A stretch of 64,000 nt of DNA from Candidatus Accumulibacter sp. ACC003 (lineage in GTDB: Bacteria; Pseudomonadota; Gammaproteobacteria; Burkholderiales; Rhodocyclaceae): assembly GCF_907163085.1 (NCBI RefSeq), contig NZ_CAJQTX010000004.1:62001-126000 (forward strand). The letters run 5' to 3'. Position 1 is the stretch's first letter; each line of letters opens with the position of its first letter. Positions 7,204-16,610 of the stretch are shown here, piece by piece. The position numbers and the translations under genes were made by a program. The notes below the pieces were generated by a model. It made no database searches. It was not told the DNA's origin and saw only the letters and a list, made by a program, of their open reading frames with translations.

Positions 7204-8703
7204 TCACGAGCGATCCGCCGCCGATGGCCCGAGCTGGCTCGGATAGCGCGCGGACTGTCCGTGCTGCGCAAGCAGGGCGTTGATTTCGCCTTTGAGTGCC
7301 TGCACGCGATCCTCGCGACCGAGCATCACCGCCTGCCAACGCGTCAGTTCGTCGAGTTGCGCCTGCAATTTTCGCTCCATGGCACGCCAGTCGGTGATGT
7401 CCTGAATGGCGCCGAACAGGCGGTTGGGGCTACCGTTCGCGTCGTATTCGATACTCACCCGGACGCTGGCTTCGCGCACGCTGCCATCGGGACGCCGCAG
7501 GCGATACCTGAACTCGTCGATGTCGTCGCCAGGCTTGCTCGCCAGCATCCGTCTCAGAAAGTCGTCATGGCGCTCGCGGTCGTCGGGGTGCGCCAGGGCG
7601 AGAACTTTCTCGTAGGTCATCTGCACTGATTGCGGTTCGAGGCCAAAGATGCGGTAGGTTTCATCGGCCCACGCGACATGCCGGTCGGCCGTCCGGAATT
7701 CCCAGTGGCCGAGGTGAGCAATGGCGACCGATGCCTTGAGCCGCGCGTCGCTCTCTGCAAGTTCGTGCTGGCGCCGGGCCAGCTCGCGTTTGAGCTGGCG
7801 ATTCCAGACCAGGATGACCAGATAGGCGACGAGCGCCAGGGCGAGGGCGCCGAGCAGCCAGGGAAACAGCCGGGCAATCAGTCGCGGTTCGCTCAGACGG
7901 ACGATTTCCTTGGCCTGCGGCAGCCAGCGCTGCAAGATCGCGTTGCGGCGCTGCGCGGGAATCGCGTCGAGCGCCTTGTCGAGCAGGAGCGCCAGTTGCG
8001 GCCAGTCCTTGCGCACGCCGAAGCGCTGATTGTTCTCCGCCATGTCGAAGGCGGCATTGACCCGCAGGTTGCTAATGCCGTTCTGCGCGGCCAGAAAGAT
8101 GTTCACGCCGATCACCCCGACGTAGGCATCGGCCGCGCCGGAGGCCACGGCGCGCAGGCCATCGAGCGGTGTGGCGAGCAGCAGCGGATGCAGCTTCGGG
8201 TACTGCTCCATGACCTTGCGGCTCGACGAATAACCCTCCACCAGCACCAGGCGCAGGTTTTCGAGGTCGTGCAGCGAGCGCAGTTGCGGCGTGTCGTAGC
8301 GGGTGACGATGACCAGCGGCGTAATGAGGTAGGGGACGCTGAAGTTGAGAAACTCCTCGCGTTCGGGCAACTGCGCCACCGTCGCGACGGCGTCGAGCCG
8401 GCGCTCGCGCACCGCGTCCATGAGTTGCGGCCAGCTGAGGTCGCTGACGAATTCGAAGCGGATTCCCAGGCGGGCCTCGATCTCGGCCATGAAATCAGCG
8501 GCCACGCCCTGCACGCGACCGTCCTTGTCAAGGAAGGTGTAGGGGCCATAAGCGGCGTCGATTCCCATCCGGATCACCGGGTGCTCGGCCAGCCAGGTGC
8601 GTTCGGCGGTGCTCAGCTCAAGTTCGGCAGCCACCAGCGCGCGGCTCGCGGCCAGCGCCAGCAGCAGCCAACAGACGATCAGCCAGCGAACAGGGAACCG
8701 CAT
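7204..8703 (-). CDS. Periplasmic-binding (SBP_bac_3)-TM-PAS sensor
   Basis: 499 residues. It has a signal peptide (about 1-24) and a family 3 solute-binding domain (about 28-255, VIRMGIDAAYGPYTFLDKDG, ERRLDAVATVAQLPER). One transmembrane helix (about 280-300, WLLGALALALVAYLVIL) precedes a cytoplasmic PAS/PAC domain (about 320-445, HLGHWEFRTADR to FGAIQDITDW) and a terminal coiled coil. There is no kinase, GGDEF or methyltransferase output. Start ATG 8703 has GGGAGG 6 bp upstream. The downstream kinase gene begins 4 bp after its stop, suggesting a split receptor and kinase pair. Confidence 0.87.
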   Translation of the reverse strand: MRFPVRWLIVCWLLLALAASRALVAAELELSTAERTWLAEHPVIRMGIDAAYGPYTFLDKDGRVQGVAADFMAEIEARLGIRFEFVSDLSWPQLMDAVRERRLDAVATVAQLPEREEFLNFSVPYLITPLVIVTRYDTPQLRSLHDLENLRLVLVEGYSSSRKVMEQYPKLHPLLLATPLDGLRAVASGAADAYVGVIGVNIFLAAQNGISNLRVNAAFDMAENNQRFGVRKDWPQLALLLDKALDAIPAQRRNAILQRWLPQAKEIVRLSEPRLIARLFPWLLGALALALVAYLVILVWNRQLKRELARRQHELAESDARLKASVAIAHLGHWEFRTADRHVAWADETYRIFGLEPQSVQMTYEKVLALAHPDDRERHDDFLRRMLASKPGDDIDEFRYRLRRPDGSVREASVRVSIEYDANGSPNRLFGAIQDITDWRAMERKLQAQLDELTRWQAVMLGREDRVQALKGEINALLAQHGQSARYPSQLGPSAADRS

Positions 8704-8962
8704 GCTTCCTCCCGGGGTCGGGTGGACTCGGGGCAGTTCGTTCGCGCCGGCACCCGCCATGCCGCACTCTACACCCGGCGGCCGGCAAGAAGGCGGGGGT
8801 GATCGCTGAAGTGCCCGTCTGGCGATGGCAAATCGAGGCGTCCGATCACTGGGTTTCTGCTCTCGCTCGGTCTGCGCCGCTGGCACTCCGGAACGCCACC
8901 ACGGCGCTCGCACGCAGGGCGGGCGCCTGACGTCAAGCGATTGACAATCGCCGGCGCCGGGT

Positions 8963-9072
8963 CGTCATGGCGAACGGAGTGAAGCCATTCAGGGGCTTGC
9001 CGCGGTGGACTCGGCGGGATGATCGGAGGCGGTAACTGGACTGCCGCGTCGCTACGCTCCTCGCAGTGACGG
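8963..9072. repeat. Dispersed palindromic repeat, copy B
   Basis: Second copy of the 4862-4968 repeat, in the same orientation with the same terminal inverted repeats (CGTCATGGCGAACGGAGTGA and CGCTACGCTCC...CAGTGACGG) and a slightly diverged centre. It occupies the 470-bp gap between 8704 and 9174, in which I see no gene. Confidence 0.75.
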
Positions 9073-9174
9073 TGCTCAGCCGGCAGCAAGCGGCATCAAC
9101 CGGGGACAGCCCACGCGGGTGCCCGGGAAAGCACTCAAAACAGCGGCTCCGCGCCCGCGCCGAGCGCCGTGCAC

Positions 9175-9627
9175 TTAGAGATTGCTGACCGCGCGCAGCA
9201 CGGTTTGCGTTTCGTCACGGCGGACGCGATTGCTGAACCACCAAATGCCGCTGCGCTTGATCGTCCAGTCGGCCTCGTGGCCCGCCAGCAGCAGCGCCGC
9301 CAGACGGCCAAGAGCGGGCTGATGACTGACCAGAATGATCGTGCCGTGGTAGTCCGGCCAGCCGGCGGCGGCGAGCAGGTCGGCCGCGTCGGCGCCGATC
9401 GCCAGCTGCGACTTGACGTCGAAGGGCAGACCGAGGGCCGCTGCGGTTTGCCGGGCGCGTCGCGCCGGGCTCGCGAGCACCTGCACCTTGCGCAGATGTT
9501 GCTTCTTCAGCCACTCGGCCATGTGCTCGGCGTGCTTCATGCCGCGCCCCGAAAGCTTCCGCTTGCTGTCGGTGATCTTGGCCGTTGGCGCTTCCGCTTC
9601 GGCATTGCGCCATAAAATCAGATCCAT
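9175..9627 (-). CDS. sixA: SixA-like phosphohistidine phosphatase, catalytic His replaced
   Basis: 150-residue histidine-phosphatase-superfamily protein matching SixA in length and layout. It has the N-terminal motif, ASPARRARQTA, and ILVSHQPALGRL with the second catalytic His. The N-terminal motif that normally reads LxRHAxA is LWRNAEAE here: the codon for the nucleophilic His is AAT (Asn). SixA dephosphorylates phosphohistidine, and loss of the nucleophile should abolish this, so the protein may be inactive or have changed role. ATG 9627 is the start because it yields the standard MDLILWR beginning. Confidence 0.82.
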   Translation of the reverse strand: MDLILWRNAEAEAPTAKITDSKRKLSGRGMKHAEHMAEWLKKQHLRKVQVLASPARRARQTAAALGLPFDVKSQLAIGADAADLLAAAGWPDYHGTIILVSHQPALGRLAALLLAGHEADWTIKRSGIWWFSNRVRRDETQTVLRAVSNL

Positions 9628-9878
9628 CTCGGTTCGCTTTCTTGATTGAATTAGAAGAAGCTTGGCGTCAGGGTATGTCGCGGCGATCAAAGACTCGGCC
9701 ACGGCACGCCGCCGGCGTGGTCAAAAGTTGCTTTGCCGCCATGCCGGCCGGCGCCGTCAAGTAGTTCATCGACTCGAATGTGGCGGGCAGGGCTTCTCCT
9801 GCGTGGCAGTCGGCCCGGAGGCTTCGCTCATGACGCCTTCTGGCTGGCGATCAAGTGCGCTACGAAGAGTGCATTGGC

Positions 9879-10649
9879 TCACGCCGAGCGCGGCAGCGCT
9901 TGCCGGTTGTGGCGCCGCGTAAAGCGTGCCAGCGGCAACATCAACATCAGCTCTGCGGTATTGAAGTCAGAGTTCCACGCCGGTTCGCCACAGACCCACG
10001 CGCCGGCGCCGAGATACTCCTCGATCAATGGCGGCATCGCGACGCGTCGCTCGTCGGCCAGGTCTTCGAATGGCAGTCGATGCAGGGGGAACACCCGGTA
10101 GTCGATCGGCGCCATCTGCTGCGGGCGGATTTGCCGGAAGACGCTGGCTGCATGCCGTCCGCCGTCGGCGATGCCGATCGAGGCGCAGCCGATCATGATT
10201 TGCTGATCGTCGATCAGCAGGTGCTCGACCAGCTTTGCCCATAGCAGGGTGCTGACGCCAGCGCTGCGGTAGTTGGGATGAATACAGCAGCGGCCGACTT
10301 CGGCCATGCGCGGACGCAGCTTCCGCAGGCGGTCAATGTCGAAAACGTTCTCGGCGTGGTAGCTGCCGACGCGGCTCGCGGCGCCGGGTGAAAGAATACG
10401 AAAGGAGCCGACGAGTTTGTTCGATTCTGTTTCCCGTGCCAGCAGGTGCCGGCAGTAGGGGTCGAAGAAATCGCTGTCATGGCCGGGAATATTGCCTTGC
10501 ACACGGGCGTCGAGTTCGCCGCCAAAGACCTGGTAGCGCAAAGCTTGTATTTCGCGGACTTCGTCCGTGCGGCGGGCGAGGGTGACGCAAAAATTCCGGT
10601 TGCTGGTCGCTGGGCTGGTGCGGGGGCGCTCCCGCAGCTCCTGATTCAT
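9879..10649 (-). CDS. GNAT acyltransferase (OlsB/hemolysin-like)
   Basis: 256-residue protein of the Acetyltransf_5 group, which includes ornithine-acyl-ACP N-acyltransferases (OlsB) and PEP-CTERM-associated acyltransferases. It shows ALRYQVFGGELDAR near residue 40, FDPYCRHLLA, VGSFRIL, and RMAEVGRCCIHPNYRSAGVSTLLW with the acyl-donor loop. It may make an ornithine-type lipid or acylate another amine. It is monocistronic between SixA and the transglutaminase-like gene. The 250-bp stretch 9628-9878 shows no gene. Confidence 0.75.
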   Translation of the reverse strand: MNQELRERPRTSPATSNRNFCVTLARRTDEVREIQALRYQVFGGELDARVQGNIPGHDSDFFDPYCRHLLARETESNKLVGSFRILSPGAASRVGSYHAENVFDIDRLRKLRPRMAEVGRCCIHPNYRSAGVSTLLWAKLVEHLLIDDQQIMIGCASIGIADGGRHAASVFRQIRPQQMAPIDYRVFPLHRLPFEDLADERRVAMPPLIEEYLGAGAWVCGEPAWNSDFNTAELMLMLPLARFTRRHNRQALPRSA

Positions 10650-10715
10650 GCCGCACTCCGTTGGTGACTTGAGAAGCGCCGATTTTCGCGAGCCGCTGTG
10701 ACGGCCGAATGACGT

Positions 10716-11528
10716 TTATCCTTCGAGCACCTCGTCGGTTCGCACTTCGAAACGCTGCAGGGTATTGGGGCCGAAGGTGCTGCTGATGGCGACGTCGGCG
10801 GCGTCGCGGCCGCGGGCGATGAGGACGCGTCCGATACGGGGAATGTTGTTGCGGGCGTCGAAGGTATACCAGTGGCCGTCGAGATAGGCCTCGAACCAGC
10901 CCGCGAAATCCATCGTGCCATACGGTGGCGGCGTGCCGATATCGCCGAGGTAGCCGGTGCAGTAGCGGGCGGGGATGTTCATGCAGCGGCAGAAGGCAAT
11001 CGCCAGGTGCGCATAGTCGCGGCAGACGCCGGCGCGCTCGTACCACGCCTCCCAGGCCGACTTGCTCGAGCGTGCGTATTCGTAGCCGAAGCGAATGTGC
11101 TGATGCACGTAGTCGCAGATCGCCTGCACGCGTCCCCAGCCGGTCGGCGAATTGCCGAAGAGTTGCCAGGCGGTTTCGGACAGGCGATCGGTCTCGCAGT
11201 AGCGGCTGCCGAGCAGGAACACCAGGGCTTCGTCTGGCAGCTCCTGTACCGGCGTCTGTCGTGCGCTGCTGACGACGGCGTCGGCAAGCCCGCTATCGCG
11301 CAGCACGGCGTCGGTGGACAATTTGAGCCGCCCGCTGGGCGCGACGATCCGGCTGCACCAGTTGCCAAAGCCGTCGCGATACGCCGTGATCGGCACCGGT
11401 GGATCGGCGACCAGGTGATCAGGAACGATCATGTCCGAGACTCGCGTGTAGTGCACGCTCAAGGCCAGGATCATCGGGGTCGGTTGCGGGCAGTCGTAGA
11501 TCAGTTCGTAGCCAACGCGGATTTTCAT
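10716..11528 (-). CDS. Transglutaminase-like protein
   Basis: 270-residue protein with the bacterial transglutaminase N-terminal region followed by the papain-like core. The likely catalytic Cys is in RAGVCRDYAHLAIAFCR, with GTMDFAGWFEAYLDGHWYTFDARNN downstream. Where related proteins, as I recall them, have His next to Trp (HAW) or DARHN, this one has AGW and DARNN, so the catalytic His is not obvious; HWYTFDA is a candidate. ATG 11528 has GGAG 9 bp upstream. No secretion signal is present. Confidence 0.78.
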   Translation of the reverse strand: MKIRVGYELIYDCPQPTPMILALSVHYTRVSDMIVPDHLVADPPVPITAYRDGFGNWCSRIVAPSGRLKLSTDAVLRDSGLADAVVSSARQTPVQELPDEALVFLLGSRYCETDRLSETAWQLFGNSPTGWGRVQAICDYVHQHIRFGYEYARSSKSAWEAWYERAGVCRDYAHLAIAFCRCMNIPARYCTGYLGDIGTPPPYGTMDFAGWFEAYLDGHWYTFDARNNIPRIGRVLIARGRDAADVAISSTFGPNTLQRFEVRTDEVLEG

Positions 11529-12026
11529 GCGGGTACTCCGGTTAAATGCGCCGACGGGCAAGCGCTGGCAGCGTCGGAATGGATGGGAAACATGTCTCGC
11601 CAGTCGCCGGCCTGGCGTGGGAGTCGTTTTCGTGATTGACAAATGCGGGCAAGGGACACAAGCCGAATGCTCCGCTGGGCCGCCGAGTAAGCATCCGCCA
11701 GGCGCCTCGGGGCAGGCAGACCGGCGGCAGCAACTGGAAGCGAGCAGCCAACAGACGACGAACACGACCGTACTCACTCTGGCCGCGCGGATCGCCGTAC
11801 CTGTGGCCCATTGCCATCCCGTCGCGGCGGGGGAGCATGCCCTGGATCATCGGCGCCACTTCGGGCGGCAACGACCTGAGCGCTGAGGACGTGTAGCCAA
11901 AGGGCATGAGCGCAAAACTGTCACGGCTGCTGATTCCTGGCCGCGGCAACGCGAAAACGAAAAAACTGCAAAATTTAGGGCGTTCTTCAAGCATTCGCCG
12001 GGCCAAAGGAATCGCTCATGGCGCGA
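11529..12026. other. Gap without recognisable gene
   Basis: About 500 bp between the transglutaminase-like gene and the end of the ynb-like operon. A 154-codon minus-strand frame crosses it (11542-12006) but matches nothing I recognise, has no good ribosome-binding site and has poor codon character, so I do not call it. Confidence 0.5.
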
Positions 12027-13475
12027 TTAGCGGAGTTTGATTTCTTCATCGCCGCTCTGCCCTTTCACCAACTGTTGGCCGATTTCTGCCGCGCGTGACA
12101 TCGGCGGTTTCAATGTTGGATCCTGTGACCGGTCCACCCGCATGCTCTCGGCCGAAGCCGCCCGGAGAGCCGCCTGTTGTGCGGCGCCAATGACAACTTG
12201 CGGTCGTCGGGACGCAATCATTGCGCAGGCCTCTTCGACGGTGGCGGCACGACCGCTGAGCAGCAGCCAGGCGGCCACGGCACTTGCTCCACGAGAATAG
12301 CCCAGTGCGCAACAGACGAGCAGTTTGCCATCGGGACGAGCCGATTCGATGTATTCAGCCGCGCGCCGGAGGCTTTTCCCATCTACGGGGAGCAAATCCA
12401 GGCACGGCAGGCTTGCCGTCTTCCAATGGCCATGCGGGGATGGCAACTCTGCGGTGAGATCGCACAGGCTGGCGAAACCGTTCTTACGCATTTCCCTACG
12501 GCTCGGCATCCGGCCCAGCCAGACATCGTCCACAATCGCGTCGGCTTGATGGCGTCGCCATGTCCACAGCCGCGAATTAATCCAGGCGGCAGCAATATAG
12601 GGCGCCAATAGCCAGCGGCTGCCGACGCTGAGTCTGCCATCGCGCTTCTGGAAGACATCGGCGCCGAGTCCGAAGTAAGCCAGCGCAACAAATAGAAATG
12701 ACGTCGCCGGCCATAGCATCCACAGAAGCAAACCTCCAGGGCTTGCCGCGACAGCGAAAAGTGTGGCGCCAGCCAGGTAGTAGCCGGCCAATCGTCGCCG
12801 GGCCGGTTCACTGCTGAAACGCCAGGCGGCGAATGGCGTCTCGCCTTGATCGGGCCACAGCCAAAGGCATAAAACGCCGAGCAGGGCGCCCGTCGGTACG
12901 TCGATGAAGTGGTGTTGAAAAGTCGTCAGCACCGAAATCCCAATGAGGATGGCCCATGCATGCACGACAAGTCGCAAGAAACCTGAGCAAGCCGCCGCAT
13001 AGCGCACCCAGAGAATGACGAGCAGGGCGATATGCAGCGATGGTGCCTGATTGAAGGGTTGGTCGAAGCCGGCAAGGGCGGCGAAGAAGACGCCGAAAAT
13101 ACCTTCGGCGGGTGGCTGTGCGAAACTGAATCGCAAGGGAAAGACGATAAAGCAGGTGATCGCGACCAGTTGAGCGCTAAGGAGACGCAGGGCGTGGCGG
13201 TCGACCTCGCGGCGCTCGCGGCAGAGCAGGAAAGATAGTCCGTAGAGCAGGTCGATCGACCAGTACGGCACAATCGTCCATGGCAGGAACGGGATCTGCC
13301 TCTCCCACGGATAGACCAGTGTTCCTGGGCTGGCGTGAGTGCCGGCCCACCAGTTGGCAAACCCGTAGGAAAGAAAGAAAAATGGGCCGAGGAAGAGCAG
13401 CCAGGCAACACCGCGTTGCCACGGCCGCGAATGGACCACATCGACGCCTGGCGACGACGAAGTGCCGGCAGTCAT
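12027..13475 (-). CDS. ynbD: PAP2 and dual-specificity phosphatase fusion (YnbD-like)
   Basis: 482 residues. The N-terminal half (about 1-290) is a polytopic membrane region with the PAP2 motifs NQAPSLHIALLVILW and HHFIDVPTGALLG. The C-terminal part (about 330-450) is a cytoplasmic dual-specificity phosphatase fold with a Cys-x5-Arg loop in VCCALGYSRGAS; the usual His before the Cys is Cys here. This combination is the E. coli YnbD architecture. ATG 13475 overlaps the previous stop (ATGA), so translation is coupled to the ynbC-like gene. It presumably dephosphorylates a lipid phosphate in the operon's pathway. Confidence 0.88.
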   Translation of the reverse strand: MTAGTSSSPGVDVVHSRPWQRGVAWLLFLGPFFFLSYGFANWWAGTHASPGTLVYPWERQIPFLPWTIVPYWSIDLLYGLSFLLCRERREVDRHALRLLSAQLVAITCFIVFPLRFSFAQPPAEGIFGVFFAALAGFDQPFNQAPSLHIALLVILWVRYAAACSGFLRLVVHAWAILIGISVLTTFQHHFIDVPTGALLGVLCLWLWPDQGETPFAAWRFSSEPARRRLAGYYLAGATLFAVAASPGGLLLWMLWPATSFLFVALAYFGLGADVFQKRDGRLSVGSRWLLAPYIAAAWINSRLWTWRRHQADAIVDDVWLGRMPSRREMRKNGFASLCDLTAELPSPHGHWKTASLPCLDLLPVDGKSLRRAAEYIESARPDGKLLVCCALGYSRGASAVAAWLLLSGRAATVEEACAMIASRRPQVVIGAAQQAALRAASAESMRVDRSQDPTLKPPMSRAAEIGQQLVKGQSGDEEIKLR

Positions 13476-15241
13476 GCGGCGGGCAGGCGCCTGGCCAGTG
13501 ACACGGTGAATATGCCCCATTCGTCGATTCGTTGCGCAATCTTCACGAACCCGGCGGCGGCAACCAGTTGGTCGAGTTCGGCCTGTGTTCGGCGGCGCAT
13601 CACCCATGCTGATCCGCCACGATGAGTGGTGAGAGTGCGGGCGATCAGCTCGAGTTGCGGGTGCCAGGGCTGCCCCGTATAGATCAGGTAGCCGCCGGCT
13701 TCGATGGCCCGCGCCAGTCCGGCGAGCGATCGACAGACGGGCTCGTTTTCGGGAAAGAGTTCATAGAGTCCGGAAACGATGCCGATCGTTGGCGGCGGCG
13801 CGGTTGCCGCCAGCGACGAAGCATCGAAGGCGTCGCCGTGGATGGCGCACGCGATATCGGCGAGTTCCCGTTCGCGGAGCAGCGAGTTGAGGATCCGCAC
13901 ATTGTTCTCGTCATAGTCGCGAAAGACGATCGATTTCGGCCTCCGGGGACATTGTCGCAAGGCGTCGAGCACATACCGTCCGCCGCCCGCGGCAACGTCG
14001 AGGACGTTTACCGAACGGCCGTCGCGGTGCAGATCATCCATGCTCTGACGCAGCAACTCTTCGATGTGCAGTTTGCGCAGGCGGACGCCGCGCCAACCGA
14101 TCGCGTCGAGGTAGGTGCGGTCAATAAGTCGTCCAAGTATTCCGCGGCCGTTCGCCATATTGCGGTACACGTAGTCGAGCGAACTGCCCGAATCAAAGCC
14201 CGTGTCATGGCCAAGGCGAATTCCGGCCGACAGGTGACCGCCAAGCTTGATGTTCAATCGCGCCAGCCACCAATAGAATCCGCGCGGCGTCAGAGCTGAC
14301 AGTGGCTTCGCCAGTGCGCTGGCCTCGGCATGGGTTACGCCCTGTCGATCGGCATTGCGAAAGTCCGGGCGAGATGGTGTTTCGGCGAATCGCCGGAGAA
14401 TGAATTCGCGACTCTTGTCTACGGCGAGGCGGCGATCGCGCTCGCCGAAGGTATCGTGCAGAAACCCCTTGAGGACGTGCTTTTCTTTTATTGTGCTACC
14501 CAGCCGCTCGAAGAATTCGTGCTGCGGCGCATTGTGCACGACCCAATCGGTATCCGAGACAAGCAACTGCGTTGGAGTGGTAATGGCATGCGCATCGGCG
14601 ACGACGCGGCTTGCAGCTTCGTAGAGCGCCAGCAGAATGTTCACGGAGATCGCCCGGCTGATCAACGGGTCGCTGTCGTAGCTGGCCTGGCGCTGCGGGT
14701 CACTGGTCAGGAATTTCGCCTTGACGTAACTGGTAACGAAGAAGTTGCCACGCAGTCGTTGCAGCAGGCGCAGACCTGATCTTGCGAAGGGAACGTAGAG
14801 CTTGACCTTGAACGCCGGTGACGCAAGCACCAGGCAACGGACCTGCGGAGCATAGTCGTGCACCCACGTACACACGAGGACGGCGCCGACGCTTTGCGCG
14901 AGGATTGCCAGTTCCTCATTGGGAATGCCGTGATGCGACCGGATGTGCTCGGCGAAGGTCTGCACGTCGCGTACCGAATCCGCGAAACCTGGGGAAAAGC
15001 CTCGGGCGCCGGGAGAGTGGCCATGACCACGTGCGTCCCATGCGAAAAAATCGAAGTTGGCAAGGTCCAGTTCATCGACGAGGTGTGCCATCCTTGCCGA
15101 ATGCTCGTGGCCGCGATGGAACATGACGACGGCACCACGCCGCGGACTGCGGACCGCCGGCCAGTGGCGGTAAAAGAGTGAAACACCGTCGTGCGTTTTG
15201 AAGCGGCCCTCAAGGACGGTCCGTGATTCGGCGATATTCAT
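13472..15241 (-). CDS. ynbC: Alpha/beta hydrolase-methyltransferase fusion (YnbC-like)
   Basis: 589 residues with two enzymes. The N-terminal (about 1-290) is a monoglyceride-lipase-type hydrolase (VVMFHRGHEHSARM, AWDARGHGHSPGARG, ILAQSVGAVL). The nucleophile motif reads AQSVGA where GxSxG is usual. The C-terminal half (about 380-580) is a class I SAM methyltransferase (VNVLDVAAGGGRYVLDAL as motif I, IGIVSGLYELFPEN). The fusion and order match E. coli YnbC. Both ends overlap neighbours by 4 bp (ATGA), so it sits in a tightly coupled operon. The substrate is unknown, likely a phospholipid product of the operon. Confidence 0.88.
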   Translation of the reverse strand: MNIAESRTVLEGRFKTHDGVSLFYRHWPAVRSPRRGAVVMFHRGHEHSARMAHLVDELDLANFDFFAWDARGHGHSPGARGFSPGFADSVRDVQTFAEHIRSHHGIPNEELAILAQSVGAVLVCTWVHDYAPQVRCLVLASPAFKVKLYVPFARSGLRLLQRLRGNFFVTSYVKAKFLTSDPQRQASYDSDPLISRAISVNILLALYEAASRVVADAHAITTPTQLLVSDTDWVVHNAPQHEFFERLGSTIKEKHVLKGFLHDTFGERDRRLAVDKSREFILRRFAETPSRPDFRNADRQGVTHAEASALAKPLSALTPRGFYWWLARLNIKLGGHLSAGIRLGHDTGFDSGSSLDYVYRNMANGRGILGRLIDRTYLDAIGWRGVRLRKLHIEELLRQSMDDLHRDGRSVNVLDVAAGGGRYVLDALRQCPRRPKSIVFRDYDENNVRILNSLLRERELADIACAIHGDAFDASSLAATAPPPTIGIVSGLYELFPENEPVCRSLAGLARAIEAGGYLIYTGQPWHPQLELIARTLTTHRGGSAWVMRRRTQAELDQLVAAAGFVKIAQRIDEWGIFTVSLARRLPAA

Positions 15242-15867
15242 CGTGAGCGTTCGGCAATTGTGGTGTTCGACAGTCCGCCGCGAACCCGGTTGATGATATT
15301 GAGGGCAATGAGTACGGCGACCAAGGGCATGATCCAGAAGCTCCAGTCCGGCAGCGTTCCTTGCAGACCGAGAGCGAGGCCGAGTCCACCAAAAACCGCT
15401 GCCCTGTCGCTCTTGCCCATCGGACCGTCATAGCGGCGAGCGTTGCCGATCGAGGTTCCCAGCGCGCCGGCCATTTCCGAAATGGTGGCCAGGAAAATTA
15501 CGCTCGCAATGCTGCCCCAGCCGAAGGGCGGCACACACACGAACGGTAGGTACAAGGCGGCGTCGGAGATCAGGTCGCAGAGTTCGTTGAGATAGGCCCC
15601 GAGGCGTGATTGTTGCCCGTGTTCGCGCGCGAGCATGCCGTCGATGGCGTTTAGCGCCATCCGCAGAAACATCCAGAGTGGCAGCAGCAGAAATACCTCC
15701 GTTTGGCCAGCGACCAGGAGGAGCACGCCGAGCAGGCATGAGGCGAGCATTGTCGACAGCGTCACCGTATTGGCGGTAATGCCGACGGCAGCACAACGAA
15801 CAACGATCGGTCGAAGCAGCCGTTGAAAGGCCGGCTTCAGCGCGTAGATGCTGAGCTTGGGGAGCAT
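15238..15867 (-). CDS. ynbA: CDP-alcohol phosphatidyltransferase (YnbA-like)
   Basis: 209-residue membrane protein of the CDP-alcohol phosphotransferase family. The signature reads NAIDGMLAREHGQQSRLGAY followed by LNELCD. Two of the canonical acidic positions are therefore Asn (DxxDG is NxxDG, and the third Asp is Asn). I recall similar substitutions in E. coli YnbA, so this appears typical of the subfamily and does not imply inactivation. It would transfer a phosphatidyl group from CDP-diacylglycerol to an unknown alcohol. The stop overlaps the ynbC-like start. Confidence 0.87.
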   Translation of the reverse strand: MLPKLSIYALKPAFQRLLRPIVVRCAAVGITANTVTLSTMLASCLLGVLLLVAGQTEVFLLLPLWMFLRMALNAIDGMLAREHGQQSRLGAYLNELCDLISDAALYLPFVCVPPFGWGSIASVIFLATISEMAGALGTSIGNARRYDGPMGKSDRAAVFGGLGLALGLQGTLPDWSFWIMPLVAVLIALNIINRVRGGLSNTTIAERSR

Positions 15868-15916
15868 CGCGTAGCGACTTGTCGTCGCGGACTTCACGGT
15901 GCCAGCTGCGCGTGCG

Positions 15917-16564
15917 TCAATGACGACGTCTGCGCAGCAGCAAGAAGACGAGAAGGCCGCCGCTGCAGGCGCCAGCAACGCCTGCGTACCAGATCCAGCG
16001 AGTGGCCTCGGCCATCAGTGGGTTGGTGAACACGTTTGTCGACAAGTGCAGCGTTGCGATCCGCCATTGGCCGTCGACCTTGCGCATCGTCGAACTCCAG
16101 CGCGAATCGAGACGGAAGGCGTCGCGGGCACGCGGAAAGAACTCGTCTGCAGCCGTGCCTTCGGCAACAGCGACTTCGCCGTAAAACCGAGCAGGAGCAG
16201 CGAGCGTTACCTTGGTCAAATATTTGTCGAGAATGGCCTTCTCGCCACCGACCATTCGCCCGTAATAGGCCTTGACCTCATCCTTGCCACGTGAGACCTC
16301 GGCATTGAGCCAGGTGACCGTAACGTCGTCCGACATCAACGCGGTAAGGCGGTCGGCACTCTGGGCGTTGATTCCAGCCTCCACTTCTGTCATCAGGGCG
16401 CGTAACTGCTTGCGATCTTCGCTGTGCTCACCGGGATCGGCCCCGGCGCTTGCCGCGCAGGTGGACAGAGCCATGATGGCCAGCCACATCCGCCAGGCCG
16501 AAGGCCTGAAGAAGATCGGCGATGGTCCCTGGCGGGTGCTCCGACAGCCACAAAGTGGGTTCAT
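15917..16564 (-). CDS. NTF2/DUF4440-like protein with C-terminal membrane anchor
   Basis: 215 residues: an N-terminal signal-like segment (MWLAIMALSTCAASAGA), an NTF2-like domain (about 60-175, EAGINAQSADRLTALMSDDVTVTW to VDGQWRIATLHLS) and a C-terminal transmembrane helix followed by RRRRH (GVAGACSGGLLVFLLL). It probably sits in the periplasm, anchored by the helix. GGAGGA stands 6 bp before ATG 16564. It is inserted between ynbB- and ynbA-like genes with gaps under 50 bp. The E. coli ynb operon has no such gene as I recall it. Confidence 0.78.
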   Translation of the reverse strand: MNPLCGCRSTRQGPSPIFFRPSAWRMWLAIMALSTCAASAGADPGEHSEDRKQLRALMTEVEAGINAQSADRLTALMSDDVTVTWLNAEVSRGKDEVKAYYGRMVGGEKAILDKYLTKVTLAAPARFYGEVAVAEGTAADEFFPRARDAFRLDSRWSSTMRKVDGQWRIATLHLSTNVFTNPLMAEATRWIWYAGVAGACSGGLLVFLLLRRRRH

Positions 16565-16610
16565 GGTTCCTCCAGTAAATTTACGCTTGGCGTTGTTCGC
16601 AACATGATGC

